Below are positions 34,925 to 47,047 of a stretch of DNA of 64,000 bases, piece by piece (the stretch's first letter is position 1; the number at the start of each line of letters is the position of its first letter). The DNA comes from Floccularia luteovirens (taxonomy: Eukaryota > Basidiomycota > Agaricomycetes > Agaricales > Squamanitaceae). The position numbers were made by a program, and so were the translations under genes. Under the pieces are notes generated by a model that ran no database searches, was not told the DNA's origin, and saw only the letters and a list, made by a program, of their open reading frames with translations. The DNA lies in NCBI GenBank assembly GCA_009739215.1, contig VSJF01000003.1, positions 744,001 to 808,000 of the forward strand, read 5' to 3'.

Positions 34925-35814
34925 TCACAGAGCTTGGGTGTTTGCGTATATGTGTGCCACCGAATTTAAAAAGATTTGTGTTGTAAGTCGCCATGTGTGC
35001 TTATTAGGTTTCCAGGACCACATGCGGTTCCTGGAATGTTTTGGACACCCTAATGAGGGATTGAGTGATGCATCTGAGCAGCCGAGGTGACTGGAGAATA
35101 TGGTTAGGACGTATATAGGGAATGATACATGCATGTTTCCTGTGATTTGTCTGTGCTTATGAGATTCGTATCTGCGGAAGAGAGCAATATCGGAGTTGGT
35201 GAGTAATAAATGAGTGAATAATTATTAATAGTAAAATCTATTTTATTTAATATTAGATATGTGACGAGCGTGACTACGGAGAGGAATTTGTTGAGCGAAG
35301 CACAGCTGAGTCCGACTCTGACGACGTCCTCATCGCCGCCCTCCACTTCCACTTCATCCCTTCCTTCTCATCACTGTCTCCTACGGCCCCAACGTCTCTT
35401 CTTTGCCTTTATCTTCCTTTCCATTGTTTTCACTCATATCCTGCTACTTTGCTACTCATTGTTCCACTCGCTGTCTGTCTCTGTCATTCATTCAGTTCGG
35501 ACTCCCCTAAGCGAGTTCGTCCGAATACAAGGTCATCTGTTAAGTCTCCAACCCGCTACCTCCTCCGTCTCTAGTCTTCACAACCCCTTTTATACGCCGT
35601 TTATACCGCATATACTACCTTTCGCGTCCTGTATCCCACCATCTCAAGGCGTCATCACCTTCACACCCACGTGCTCACAAATCGATCGCTTTGATCTTAG
35701 TTGGTGACTTGCTTTAGCGCCCTCACGGCAGGCCCTGATTTCGTTCTATTTAACTGCTGCAACATCTTTCTGCCAATTGTTTTGCAAACGATTATAAGAT
35801 CGTTGTCTAAGTCC
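34925..35814. other. 890-bp leader/promoter region, pyrimidine-rich
   Basis: Contains the LUC7 3' UTR and the upstream region of the next gene. From about 35320 to 35650 the + strand is strongly C/T-rich, typical of fungal promoters and 5' UTRs. No ATG-started reading frame of note is supported; the first good start for the next gene is 35815. Confidence 0.55.
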
Positions 35815-38800
35815 ATGTCTGCAATGACTGTCGCTCAGTATGAGCAGGACATTCAGAATACAGTGACTACCCCAATGGACACTACTCCAATCGCTCAATC
35901 ACAACCAGCAGATTTATCCCCTCCTTTTCTAACTACAATACCACCCACACAATTAGATTCATCCCTACAAAACCAGTTGCTTCAGGACTCTACAGCTGTC
36001 TTCCTGAATAAGGCTGATCATCCCAATACCGTTGCCCCAATGCACGTGTCAATGCCTGACCTTTCATCCTCTGTGTTCATGTCGTCGATGGAGACTGTAG
36101 ACCCTGCCTCCCATCTGCATACCTCGTCTCCTGGATTTATATCCGAGTTTGCGACAGACCCTTTTGCTGTGGTGACTCCAATCGAAAACGCAATGAATCA
36201 AGAAGTGTCGACATTGTCTCAATCCCAAATTCCCTCTCCTTCAATACACGGCTCTGCTTCTTCATATTCTGCAGGCGTGACCTCTTCGCTTGAGTCCGCA
36301 CTTGATCCGGTTGGCGTTTCAGGGGGACGTAGCCGCGCTAATACGTCTGTCTCCCCTCCATCAATATCCAGCAGCACGTTTTCTTCCTTGTCCCCTACAA
36401 CCCAGCAACCAATGGTCATTTCTTTTCCCGCTACGGACGCTTTGTCAGGAAAACAGGAAGAATTGCCCCCTCCTGCGGAAGCTCATGTCATCTTAGGAGA
36501 GATGTTAAAGGAGTACTGATTCGAATTTTTTTTTTTTTGCAATCCAAGTTAATCATCAATTTTTAGTATCGCAAAAACTGCTTCTTCTGCAGAAGATGCT
36601 TGCCGCATGCGGGATAGCTTTGAAACAACGTCGAAAGTAGATGAGCTCAAGGAACGTATTTCCCAAGTATCCAAGATGATTGCAATGCTTTCTGTGTCCA
36701 GACCAGATTCTAGTTACACTAATCCGCCCGTTGTGCCACATCAAATACCCATGGTACCCATACCTGAACAACATCCGATTGGGTTTACATCCCTCCCAGC
36801 TTCAACCCCACCTGATATAGCGTCCCACCTCAATGTTTCCGATCAATCCCGCAAGAGATGTGCTTCAGAACTTGAGGAACGTCGAACTGTAAAATCGCTG
36901 AAACGGGAGCCTCAAGAGGACATTCCCCTAACATTGCCACCCACAGTCGAGGCTCCAGTGACGTTACCAATAGAAACATCACCAGTGTTCTCTACCCAAG
37001 AGGTGCCACTTCCTCAGAGTTCCGGAGCTCCATTGAGTGTGTTGCCACAATCACAACCATCTTCTCGGCCTCCTACGCCACCGGTTCTGTTTTCTGCAAA
37101 TGGTCCGTTCAGTCCCGTCAAAATGCAAACTCCCATACTTCCACCTTTCCCTTCTTTCATTCCCGGCGCTCCGATCGAGTTTTCAACACCAGTCGTAGCT
37201 GGTTCGCCTACATTTCCTGGTCTACATACCGCATGGTCTGACTCAGTCGTACCAACATCACGACACCATCATTCATTATCAACTGGGTCATTAAATCGCC
37301 CCATGCAATCATTACCACAGGGGTTGTCAATGGTGCAAAACCAAAACATAATATCTACCCCTTTTCCATCTCCTCCAGTTCAGCAAATCCCACCTCAATC
37401 TCCTAGCGCTATTTCATCTATTAGCTCCCCTATAGGCAGAATGTCCCGCTCTGGATCCATCACCGGACCCTTATTCAACAACTCGTTTGGTTACTTTATG
37501 GAACCATTCCCAGAGTCGACGACCAATTGGCCTGGAATTAACAAAATCGCAGAACCAGGACCACCAGTGCCGGCCACATCTGTCCCACAACCGACTCCGT
37601 CTACTTGGTACGTGGGTCCGGGAGAGGCATCCGCAACATCAGGATCCCCCTCCACTGCTTCTGATTCACCAAGCACCAGGCCAAGCACGAACCGTAACTC
37701 TCCAACGGACGACGAAGATGAAGATGATGCTGATCACTCTGACGAGAATGAGCACAAAGAGAGCAAGCCCTCGATACGTGTCGTAAGTTTTTCTACCCAT
37801 GACCACTTATCCCGAAATATTTAGTTGCTTGTTCAGTCTTCAGGTGACGGACCAACTAACTCCGCGTCGGGGTCAGATGTACCACAGGAATATCGCGAAG
37901 CAGTTGACCGCATCTTCTTTGAGTATCTAAACAAAATATGCTCAAATCGTAAGTCTGGTATAGTCCTAAACAGGGTCTTACTAACTTCTGCGCTACTAAA
38001 CTTAGTGGATGCAACGGATTCTAAGGGAGAACACATACATCAGACGTTGATGGCCAAGAAAATGCAGCGTCTGGATGAGTCTCCAGACTTCCGTCCGTTT
38101 AAATTCAGGATCCAAGCATTTACGCTTGGTTTTCTCGAAGAAGTACGTCTGTTCTCTTTTGCATTCCTGAAATGGATACTAAAATGGCTTATTTTTTTCC
38201 AGCTTGCCCGACAAGGATATCCAGAAGAAAAAATTCCCATGAAGAAGGTTAGCCGTATGATGGATTACAAGTTGATCCGATTTAATTTGCTCCCCAGATT
38301 CGTAACTACCTCTGGCGCCAGCAATATATTTTGAGATTCAATGAAGACGGGAAGAAAGCCAAATCAAAAGGAAACCACATCTGGAATATCGAAGCTAAAA
38401 AAGCTGGTGATGGAAAATGGGAATTTAGACCATTCCATCGAAAACTGGCTGGTACACCCCCAGGAGTTGCCTATTGTGGCCTAAAGTGGTCTTGGACACC
38501 TCGTATATGGGATCCACAAGCATCGTGGCAGAACGTACCAGTTCTTTATAGCTCACCCAATCTCCCATCATGGCTTTCTTGGAAAGATGACGTCCTTTCA
38601 GGGATACCTCCTCCCGAAGCAGAAAGTTGCCAGATTACTGTAGTAGCCAAGGTAAACACTGACTAGTATTCTATTCATAAGAATTTGTCTGACATTTACC
38701 ATTACGACAGTTCCATCTAGATGGTCATGAAGGACAGCTATCACACACATTTAACCTGACGATAGCCCCCGTTTCCACTATTGACGCTACCAATTTTTCG

Positions 38801-39535
38801 CGTTCTCGACGGCCATCGTTGGCAGGTGAACTCCCACGCAGGAGCACTAGCGATTCTGCATTATTTCAAGCTCCTCAACGGTTGGCTCATTTCCCCCTTT
38901 CTTAAATTTGTCTAATAATATTCATTAGGTCCAAACCTCGCGCTGTGATTGAGTCACCTAATACACGTGTTATACGCGTGCTACAAAGCGTTGCACAGCG
39001 TGTTACAGAAGAAGCGGAGTCGCAATTCGTTTCAGTATCCCCTCCAAAACAAGCTGAGATTGAGGATCTTGTTAAACAAAAACATGTGCTTGAGCAAACT
39101 GTTAACGCCTACGACAAAGAAATTTCTGGTCGTGGACACTCGGAAACACGACAGCTTGCTGTCGCTGCCCAAAACGTTGTTGTACAAGCCGCACATTCAG
39201 TGATTGCTGACCGTACAGCAGCAAGTGGCGGTGTTCCTGTGCAACAATCAGAGACGAAGGCAATCCAAAGCGTTACCGTTCATGAATTAACCGATGCGAC
39301 GCAGGATGCCATCGCAAAGGCCGTTAAAAGGAACGGCACTGCCTCCACAGAGGTCGATATTATTGTCGCTGCTACCTCGATATTGAAAGCCAGGACGCCA
39401 ATTACAGAAAACACTCCAACAACTATCACCTCTCCGTCTGGTTGTTCACAATCTTCGGGGACAGTTCCCTCCAGACTAAATCCCAACATGCCCCCCGGCT
39501 TCACTGAACTTTCACCTTTGCCTGAATATGTTTAA
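35815..39535 (+). CDS. large conserved fungal protein of unknown function
   Basis: I do not recognise a named family. The start at 35815 gives MSAMTVAQYEQDIQNTVTTP. The first roughly 650 residues are low complexity, rich in Ser/Pro/Thr/Gln, and end in an acidic patch (DDEDEDDADHSDENEHKES, near 37710-37760). The conserved part begins QEYREAVDRIFFEYLNKICS, with DESPDFRPFKFRIQAFTLGF and MKKIRNYLWRQQYILRFNED, suggesting a helical DNA- or protein-binding module. A beta-rich part follows: WEFRPFHRKLAGTPPGVAYC, GLKWSWTPRIWDPQASW, ITVVAKFHLDGHEGQLSHTF. A predicted coiled coil (EIEDLVKQKHVLEQTVNAYD) and an Ala-rich tail finish at 39535. Introns at about 36514-36566, 37784-37843, 37949-38005, 38142-38202, 38248-38298 and others splice in frame. 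The architecture resembles a transcriptional regulator, which is only an inference. Confidence 0.8.
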
Positions 39536-39742
39536 ATGTATTCGTGATCAAACACTTTTTGAGCAGTGCTATGTAATATACTTTTCTGGGTATCATGGGA
39601 CTTGGGTCTGTTTGTTACTTTTTGAACTCGTTAGTTTCTTTTTGTCTCTTTTTGGCTCGATTAGGTTAGACAAGGGTTTGAGGCGTAGTAGGTTTGTCCT
39701 TAGTATAGGGTTTCAGGTCACCGATTTTGTGCGTCACTTTAT

Positions 39743-42700
39743 CTATTTGAAGGTTGTATTGCATACAGTACATGTAAGAGCATCATAGGTATTGAAGAAA
39801 GTACACATTGAGCACGGCTTCTGGTGAGGTATGGATGCGTGCGAGTTGTTCTCTCGGAGAACTGTAGGTGTATCCATGTTTTCGCCCAGTAATGTTCCAC
39901 AGAAACCCATGCCCTCTTTCCGACGCTTAGTGGGTGGTGTAACATCATCCTCAGAGTCAAGTCCAATAGTCTCGGGTTCTTCTTGTAAATGAAGTATATC
40001 TCCTGCGAGAATTTCGAGCATCTCAATTGTTGCCGCATTGTCCTCGATTACCTGATCGTGGTGCGATAAGCGTTGACATATTGTCGGTATATTAAACAGA
40101 TCCTGTATCTGTTCCAATTTTAGTCAGAGCAGGGGACAATATAAATCTTAATACCATAATTTTGATTTCCTTCACAGAGGTAGACTTCGTTACCGTTAAC
40201 CGACGTCTTTCACTACTCATATTTGATTGCCGCAAACGCTTCGAATGACGTCCACCGATTTTACGAGAGCATGTCACAGGTGCTTTCTGAGGTTTCAAAA
40301 AGCGGCTAGTGTTCAATGATGAGCGACTGCAAAGCTGAACAACTATCTCAGCAGTAGTCCAGTTCATTCGTCTGTTGAACATAAGATGGCTTCACTATAA
40401 TTGTGACATGAATCGACAATGTTGATATACCTTTTAAAGCGACAATCTGCGCATACAGGAATCTCATGCTCAAGTTTCGTTTTTCCACTTTCAATATAAC
40501 AGCGCTCGAGACTGATAAGAGGTCCAGCTGAATAACTACCCTTGCATCAAACCATGGGTTTTAATCAGGAAAGATTGAGTTACTCACAAGGATTCCAAAG
40601 TATCCCAATCTTTTCTGCTGACAATGCATAGAGCCGATCCGACGTCTGACTTGTCATTTGGATCGAAAATGAGCTTATTGTGTTCACATAACAATGTCGC
40701 ATTATCCAGTTTTTCAGGCCGTTGGTTTCCAGAAGGGTTGTTTAGCCATTGCCTCCATACTCTAACAAATTGCACCGGAAGGATCGCATAAGAATCATCG
40801 TCGTTCCTTTCAAAGCCGTCCTCTGTCATGTCATCATATAATTGCCTTAGCATCGCCTGTCTCCGGAATTACAAAAGACGATATGAGAATTACAGCAGCA
40901 CGAATTTTACCTTTTCTTCCTCTGACTGCTTACGAATTCCTCTTTTAGTTTCTTTGGAAACATGGATGAGAGTTTCGCAAACTGCGCACACTTCTGAGTT
41001 AGTCGGAATAGGGTTCCAAGAAGGAAATAACTCTTTCAGAATGACTGTGCTCTTGGATTCCACAAATCAGATATCGAGTATTTTATCAAATAGGAGGACT
41101 AACCGTTTGAGAAATTCGACAGCGGTTCGTCGTAATGTGTGAAAGATTGCCATGTTCACAGCGAACATGATGACCAAATTCATCCGAGTCAGGTGCGGGG
41201 TCTCCTTCTGATGGTATATGCATTTTAGGCTTTAACAACCGCCAATCTGAAAACTGTTTAGTGTTCCTGCCAATGAGAAAATATTACCATGCAACCTTTG
41301 AACCACTTTTTAGATATCCAATAGCCTTCGCAATCTCCCATAGAACTGCATAACGAATCGATGGTCTTGACAAGTTTCGGGTGTGCATAATCGTAAAGGC
41401 GTTCTACCGCCAGAGAGTATAAATTATACAAGATAATGAAAGATTCGGTTTACCTTTAAAAATTGCCTTAACACAATCGCCACACACGTCCGATGGCTCC
41501 AATACTGGGCTGAATATACAGTTCGTGTCATGGACAATCCTCTCATACATTTGCTAGAGTCAGGGTATAAGTGACACATTTTATTAAACATATGATGCAA
41601 ACCTTATTCATAATTTTCATGTTTTCGGCCTTCATTGGGTCGAGCTTTCGATGAACACACACGATTTCATCATTGGGAATGCACTGTTGGGAGCTCATCA
41701 ACAATTCTTGGCCGTGTATTCCAGACTGTCCACTTGTCATAGGCGTCTCCAATGTCATTAAAGGAACTTCTGTACAATGGCGAGACAGCCAGTCTTTTAA
41801 TGATTGTTGGCTGATGACAACAGAATTCTGTAAGAACTATAATCTTGTTAGGGGTGCAGATAGTCCAGCTTTAAGTCTCACTTTGGTTGGAGGTAATATA
41901 TTCCAAGATCTATATATTTCCATAACCTTTTTCCGTGTGTTTTTCATGATAATTTTGATGTCCTTTCGCCTGTGAAGATTCTATATTAACCTATTCGAGA
42001 GTATTATCACACTTACTTTTTTTCATAGGCCTCACAAGTTTCATCATGAGCACTGTTTGAACGAGAAACTATTTCCAAAGCTAATGTGGGAGGACAAGGA
42101 GCGGTTTTAATATCTACATTTAGATTGGCCGAGGATGAGGCTGGAGGCGGTGGCACAGCGGTGCTTTTTCGAGCATATATAAGCATATAAGCATCCTTAG
42201 ATGTAACTGTCCCGCTAGGAGAAGTCAATATATATATATATTAGAAAATAACAAACAAGAAACATTACTTTGTGGTAAGTGAAACTGTGCTTCCTTTAAT
42301 GTTCTCCTGACTGGATAAACATTAGGAATGTGGTAGTAACCCCCTAAAAGTTCACACATACACTAGAAGAACATCATCATCACTATCGTCGATTCTCTGC
42401 CGTGTCCTTACTTTGGCACGTTTTCTGACTTGTTTGTTCGGCAAACTGCAAGAACATTAACCGGGTTGAAAATATAATAATGCAGATGCTTACTCTTCAT
42501 TCTCGATATTTGTGTTAACCACCCTTCTTTCCGTTGTTTTATCACCCAATTGCGTGATATTGGTGACAATGTCATCATTGAACTGAAACCAGGAGCATTT
42601 TCTGAAATACAGGATCAGCATAGTACAGCTGAGGCTTTAAGGGAGCCGTACTCATCATCGTATACTTGGGCCTCATAGTGACCATGATATGCACTTATAC

Positions 42701-44371
42701 CTTTATGAAGGAGGATGCCACGTAATTCGTACAAATTTTCTTGGACACCGATTTCTCCAGATCTTGCACGCTGTTCAGAAGTTCCCAAAAATCGGTCCAT
42801 ATTGAGTATTCTAGGAAATGTTATGGCATGTTTTGATTTCTTGCGCTCCATTTTAGAAACGTCAAAAACAAAACGGAGTAAAGAGAAATGTAGTACGGGC
42901 GGAAGTTGTTTAAATTCGGTGTAACGAGTGGCATCTTGAAGACTGTGACAGTGAGGGCATAAGTATCTATGCTTCAAGTCAGCCAAATATCCAGTCTCTT
43001 GGCAAAGACACAGACTTGTTGTCACCAGATAATGTTTCTTTCTCCAATAAAGCAGCTAGTCGACCTTGGAGTGAGCAATTTTTCTAGTATACTTCCTGTA
43101 AGTACTATACTACACTATAAAATAAGACACTTACTTCGAAGCTAACTTCAATTTCCAGAAAATGAGCTTGCCGCTCAGATCTAGATTGACAGGTGTGACA
43201 AATGGTTCCATATATCTGGCTCCCTTGAAACTTTAAATGAAGTTATATTATGTTAAGTGGCGTGAGTAGAAGTAATTCTATGGGTACCTGGTCCGTAATT
43301 AGTGATTTAACTGCTGGTGATGATTGCTTTTGAAACTCGGCGTCAAGATGGGACATGAATAACTTCGAGAACCTATGATGCCTTCAGTGGGGACACTTAT
43401 TTTAAGATTCAGTGCTTACTCTTGGGCATCTTGTTGTTCGGATTTGCGCAGCTGTAAGCTTTCAACTAACTTTATTGGATTATACACATTTTGATTGCTG
43501 TATTGTAAAGCCGCGAAAGTGACTTGCAGCTGGAAAATGGGTGATTCCTACATGCAAAGTGTTACCTCATCTATAGCTTTAGCTTACCGTTTGAAGAATA
43601 AATCAAACCTTGAATTTACCCCCCATCGCATCAGTAGGTTGGCAATCGTAAACTCCAGCTCTAAACGCAACATCTCGAAACCAGACCTTTAGAGTTGTTG
43701 TTAATGAATGTTCAGTGGTAACGAATATTCTGACGCACTTGAAGAGAAGCGTTTGCATAGCATGTAGCCCCAAGGTTCTGGTCACGGATTAGACAGGTGG
43801 GGAAATGAAACCTATAGTAGTGCGCACCTTTAGCCCAACTGGTATATCCTGTTTGCGAGATAAAAAATTAGGATCTTTTCCCAGCTTGGCGGCTTCAAGG
43901 AAGGTTCTTTCTAATTTTTCTATAGGACCGGTGATAATAATAAGAAAAGCTACGACCAAGTTTGTAAAGCTCACCTTCGTTTTCCCAGTTCTCTTGGCCG
44001 AGGTAATTCAGACAATTCGGGTTACTTTCACATGTCTTTTTGTTACATGAAATTTTATCCTCTTCGTCGTCTGAAATGACAATTAATTCATCTTGAAGTT
44101 CACCGTTCTTTACAACGACTTCATCTGGAATATCCGAGGATTTTGACCTGACTTCGTCTTGACTCGGGGCATATCTGTTCGGGTGACTGTTCAAAGTGAA
44201 GCCGCAAGTTTGCAAAAGATGTTTCAAGGTTATATTCGAGGGGTCAGAAACCTCTGAACCCACCCAATGCCATGAGGAAGAATGGCTGGGAAGTGAGCCT
44301 CGTTTGAGAGATTCGCCAGCTGCTAAGCCTTGGGGGGATGAGGCGACGCGTCGTTTACGCTTCGCTAACAT
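39743..44371 (-). CDS. ubiquitin-specific protease, USP48-like, with C-terminal zinc finger
   Basis: The first in-frame ATG is 44371 (MLAKRKRRVASSPQGLA). The USP48-type lead NPNCLNYLGQENWE is followed by PVGLKNLGATCYANASLQVW, the Cys box with the catalytic Cys codon near 43760-43762. The His box region reads HKGISAYHGHYEAQVYDDE (about 42660-42710), preceded by LPPVLHFSLLRFVFD. A long C-terminal part has a DUSP-like segment (FVRVWRQWLNNPSGNQRPEK with LDNATLLCEHNKLIFDP near 40650-40760). The last residues hold CSMCTFFNTYDALTCTVCNT, a C-x2-C...C-x2-C finger of RanBP2/NZF type that may bind ubiquitin. The gene is cut into about twenty exons; I traced the diagnostic ones only. It removes ubiquitin from unknown targets, probably in the nucleus. 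Confidence 0.88.
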
Positions 44372-44524
44372 GCAGTAAGTAAAAGACAAGGTTGGTTCAA
44401 TAGAACCATGAAATGGTCGAGCGCGTCACTTTTAGACAGCTTATGTAATCCTGGATGGAACTCATACATTGCTTTTAGTCCAGGCTTCATATTTCACGGC
44501 ATGGAGACCCAAACAGATGCGAAA

Positions 44525-46929
44525 ATGTCAATATTGAAGAGACTCAAATCAGGAATGTGGATTAAATTCAATAGCACCCAAAATGCTGCGAACGAAGCAC
44601 GACTTCGACGACGAAGAAAGTTGGCTGGGCTTTTTACACGTAGATTGACATTGTTAAAGTCAGTCGGGTGCCCTACAAAGACTCTATACTGACCTTACTC
44701 TAGATACCTACTTCTCTTCATTGGATATGGATGGATGATTATAATTCCTTCATCAAGGCTGGGAAGGACAACTTATATCGACGAAAATGCGCTTCAACCA
44801 AGTCAGGTATTTGAAACGATTTGATAGCATGATAATATTGTTAACTACCAACACAGGTTAACACACACTGGAATTGGGAAGATGTTCACACAGCAGACTT
44901 ATACCTAGAGCAGCTGGAAGCCCTGCGGGATCAAAACGCTACCAGTCAGCTGTAAAAGACTAATATGTCTGTTCCTCGCCTGTGCTAATATAATACTCTA
45001 CACCAGGCGTGCACAATTCCTGATGACGGAGTTCCAGAAGTTGGGGCTATCTTCATCTACACAAAATTACAAGGTGAAGTCATGGAATAAGGTTTGTCGC
45101 TACCTTCGAGTGACATTCCCCGATCTCAAGTCACTTCATGTTAGTCTTTGGAGGGAACAAACACTTATGCTGTACTTGCCTCTCCCCGTGGTCCCGGAAC
45201 TGAAGCAATGGTCATCAGTGCATCTTGGCTTAGTAGGACCTGCGATGGGGATGGAACACTAAATTTGCGTGGTGTATCCACTGTGCTTTCACTGTCTGCC
45301 TTTTTAAAGCGTCAGAAGGTCCATTGTTATGCAAATTAAATATTCAACTGAATAAAGATTACCAGGATATTCACTATGGGCCAAAGATATTATTTTTGTC
45401 ATTAGTGACGGTTATCTAGATGGAATGCATGCTTGGTTGAGCGCATACCATGGTACAAGACATACAAGTAAATACCTCCTCGCAGTTATCATGCACTACA
45501 TCACTCATGCTACCAGATTTACAGACAGACGACCTAGAGTTATCTTCAGGAGTGATATGGACTGCTCTCAATATTGATTATCCGGGTCATTCGTTTTCGC
45601 ATCTTGGAATATTCCATGGTAATTAGAGTTATACACATTTTGTATCTTTACTCATATCAGAACAGAAGGTCTTAATGGCCGACTCCCTAATCAGGATCTC
45701 CTGAATTCATTTCAAAGAATATCATTGTACACAGGAGGAGTCCCGGTGACAGTTTACGATCATATTGACCCTCAGGAAAACGGGGGCAGCCGTTCAGAAG
45801 ACTTTCTTTCTCAATGGCTACCCGAGTCCATCCGGAATAATCATGAAGTGAAAGACTATTTATATAGGGCCAAGAATGTCCTCCGACATATTGGATACCA
45901 ATCGCGAGGCCGCGCAAGTGGTGTTCACGGTCTTTTTCACCAGTATGCCATTTGTTCTGATCAGAAGCATTTCGAATAAATCTTATATAGATTTCGCATT
46001 GACGCGTTCACCCTTTATGCCGTTCCCGCTGTCGGACCACATGGCTTCCATGCTATTGGACGGTAAGTCTAGAGAGTTCATGTAAACAGTTCTAACTTCA
46101 TTTATTCTAGCATTGCTGAGTCAACCCTAAGAACTATGAACAACCTGCTAGAACGCCTTCACGCCTCCTTCTTCTTTTACATGCTGACGGGCCCCAATAC
46201 GTTTCTCAAGATAGGAAGTTATATTCCCAGTGCAATATTGGTCAGCATAGCTATGATGATACAAGGGTTAAAGACCTGGGCGGATGCAGCTCCAGAGTTA
46301 GATGGGACCAAACAAAACTCTGGAATACAAAACATTTTACCAAGTCAAACAAAACGACCTGTCCTTGAAGCATTGGCTATCATGTTTGCCACGCATATAC
46401 TCGGAGCGTGCTTATTTGTATCCTTGAATATTTCTTGGTTTATAAATAAATTTGAGGTAGCTTTCCATTTTCATTTTTAATGTATTGCTACCCAGATTAT
46501 GTCTAACAGGTTATATCCTCCATCGCGTTCATTCTATTTGCCAGTATTCCCCTAACTTTTCCTTTGATCACACGTGGTACTAGCGGGAAAGCTAAAACAG
46601 CTGCTGTCATGAAGGCTTTCAACCTTTGCCTTGCATCCTCCGTTGTGTCCGCTATGACGATACTCAACTTCTCCCTGGCTGCCGTACTTGCTGTATTTCT
46701 CGGAATCCCACTTATTCTAGCCCATCCATCAACCCAAATCCCCACAGCACTAGTAAAGTATTTGTTTTACGTGACTTTATCTCTCAGTTGGCTGTTGTTT
46801 TTTCCTGAAGACACGTTTAGAGCTGTCTGGGAGTGGTATGTTCTATCAGTATGGTTTGCACCATTTGTCTGCATAGTTTATGCTCCATTGGTACTTCAGG
46901 CCGCACTTGTATGTCTCGCCCAACCTTGA
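44525..46929 (+). CDS. GPI transamidase subunit GAA1
   Basis: I chose the ATG at 44525 (MSILKRLKSGMWIKF); in-frame ATGs at 44501 and 44408 are possible. A basic stretch ARLRRRRKLAGLFTRRL leads to the first membrane span YLLLFIGYGWMIIIP and the GAA1 hallmark TYIDENALQPSQV. The luminal domain has NTYAVLASPRGPGTEAMVIS, WAKDIIFVISDGYLDGMHAW and ASGVHGLFHQYRIDAFTLYA. The C-terminal half has several spans (GSYIPSAILVSIAMMI, LEALAIMFATHILGACLFV, ISSIAFILFASIPLTFPL, and others). GAA1 links proteins to GPI anchors in the ER together with Gpi8. About nine exons, no break seen. It diverges from USP48 with a roughly 150-bp gap. Confidence 0.94.
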
Positions 46930-47047
46930 CGTATAAAATAATATAACCTATGTCGGAGCTGCCGTCGCGTCATGAAGATTATAGTTATGATAATTTTTGG
47001 ATATTAGGTTAGATAATTTACAGGAGAATAGGAAAAATCATGGGAAG

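Noticed and set aside
42224..42242. TA dinucleotide repeat
   Set aside because: Lies within an intron of the USP48-like gene; an ordinary microsatellite.
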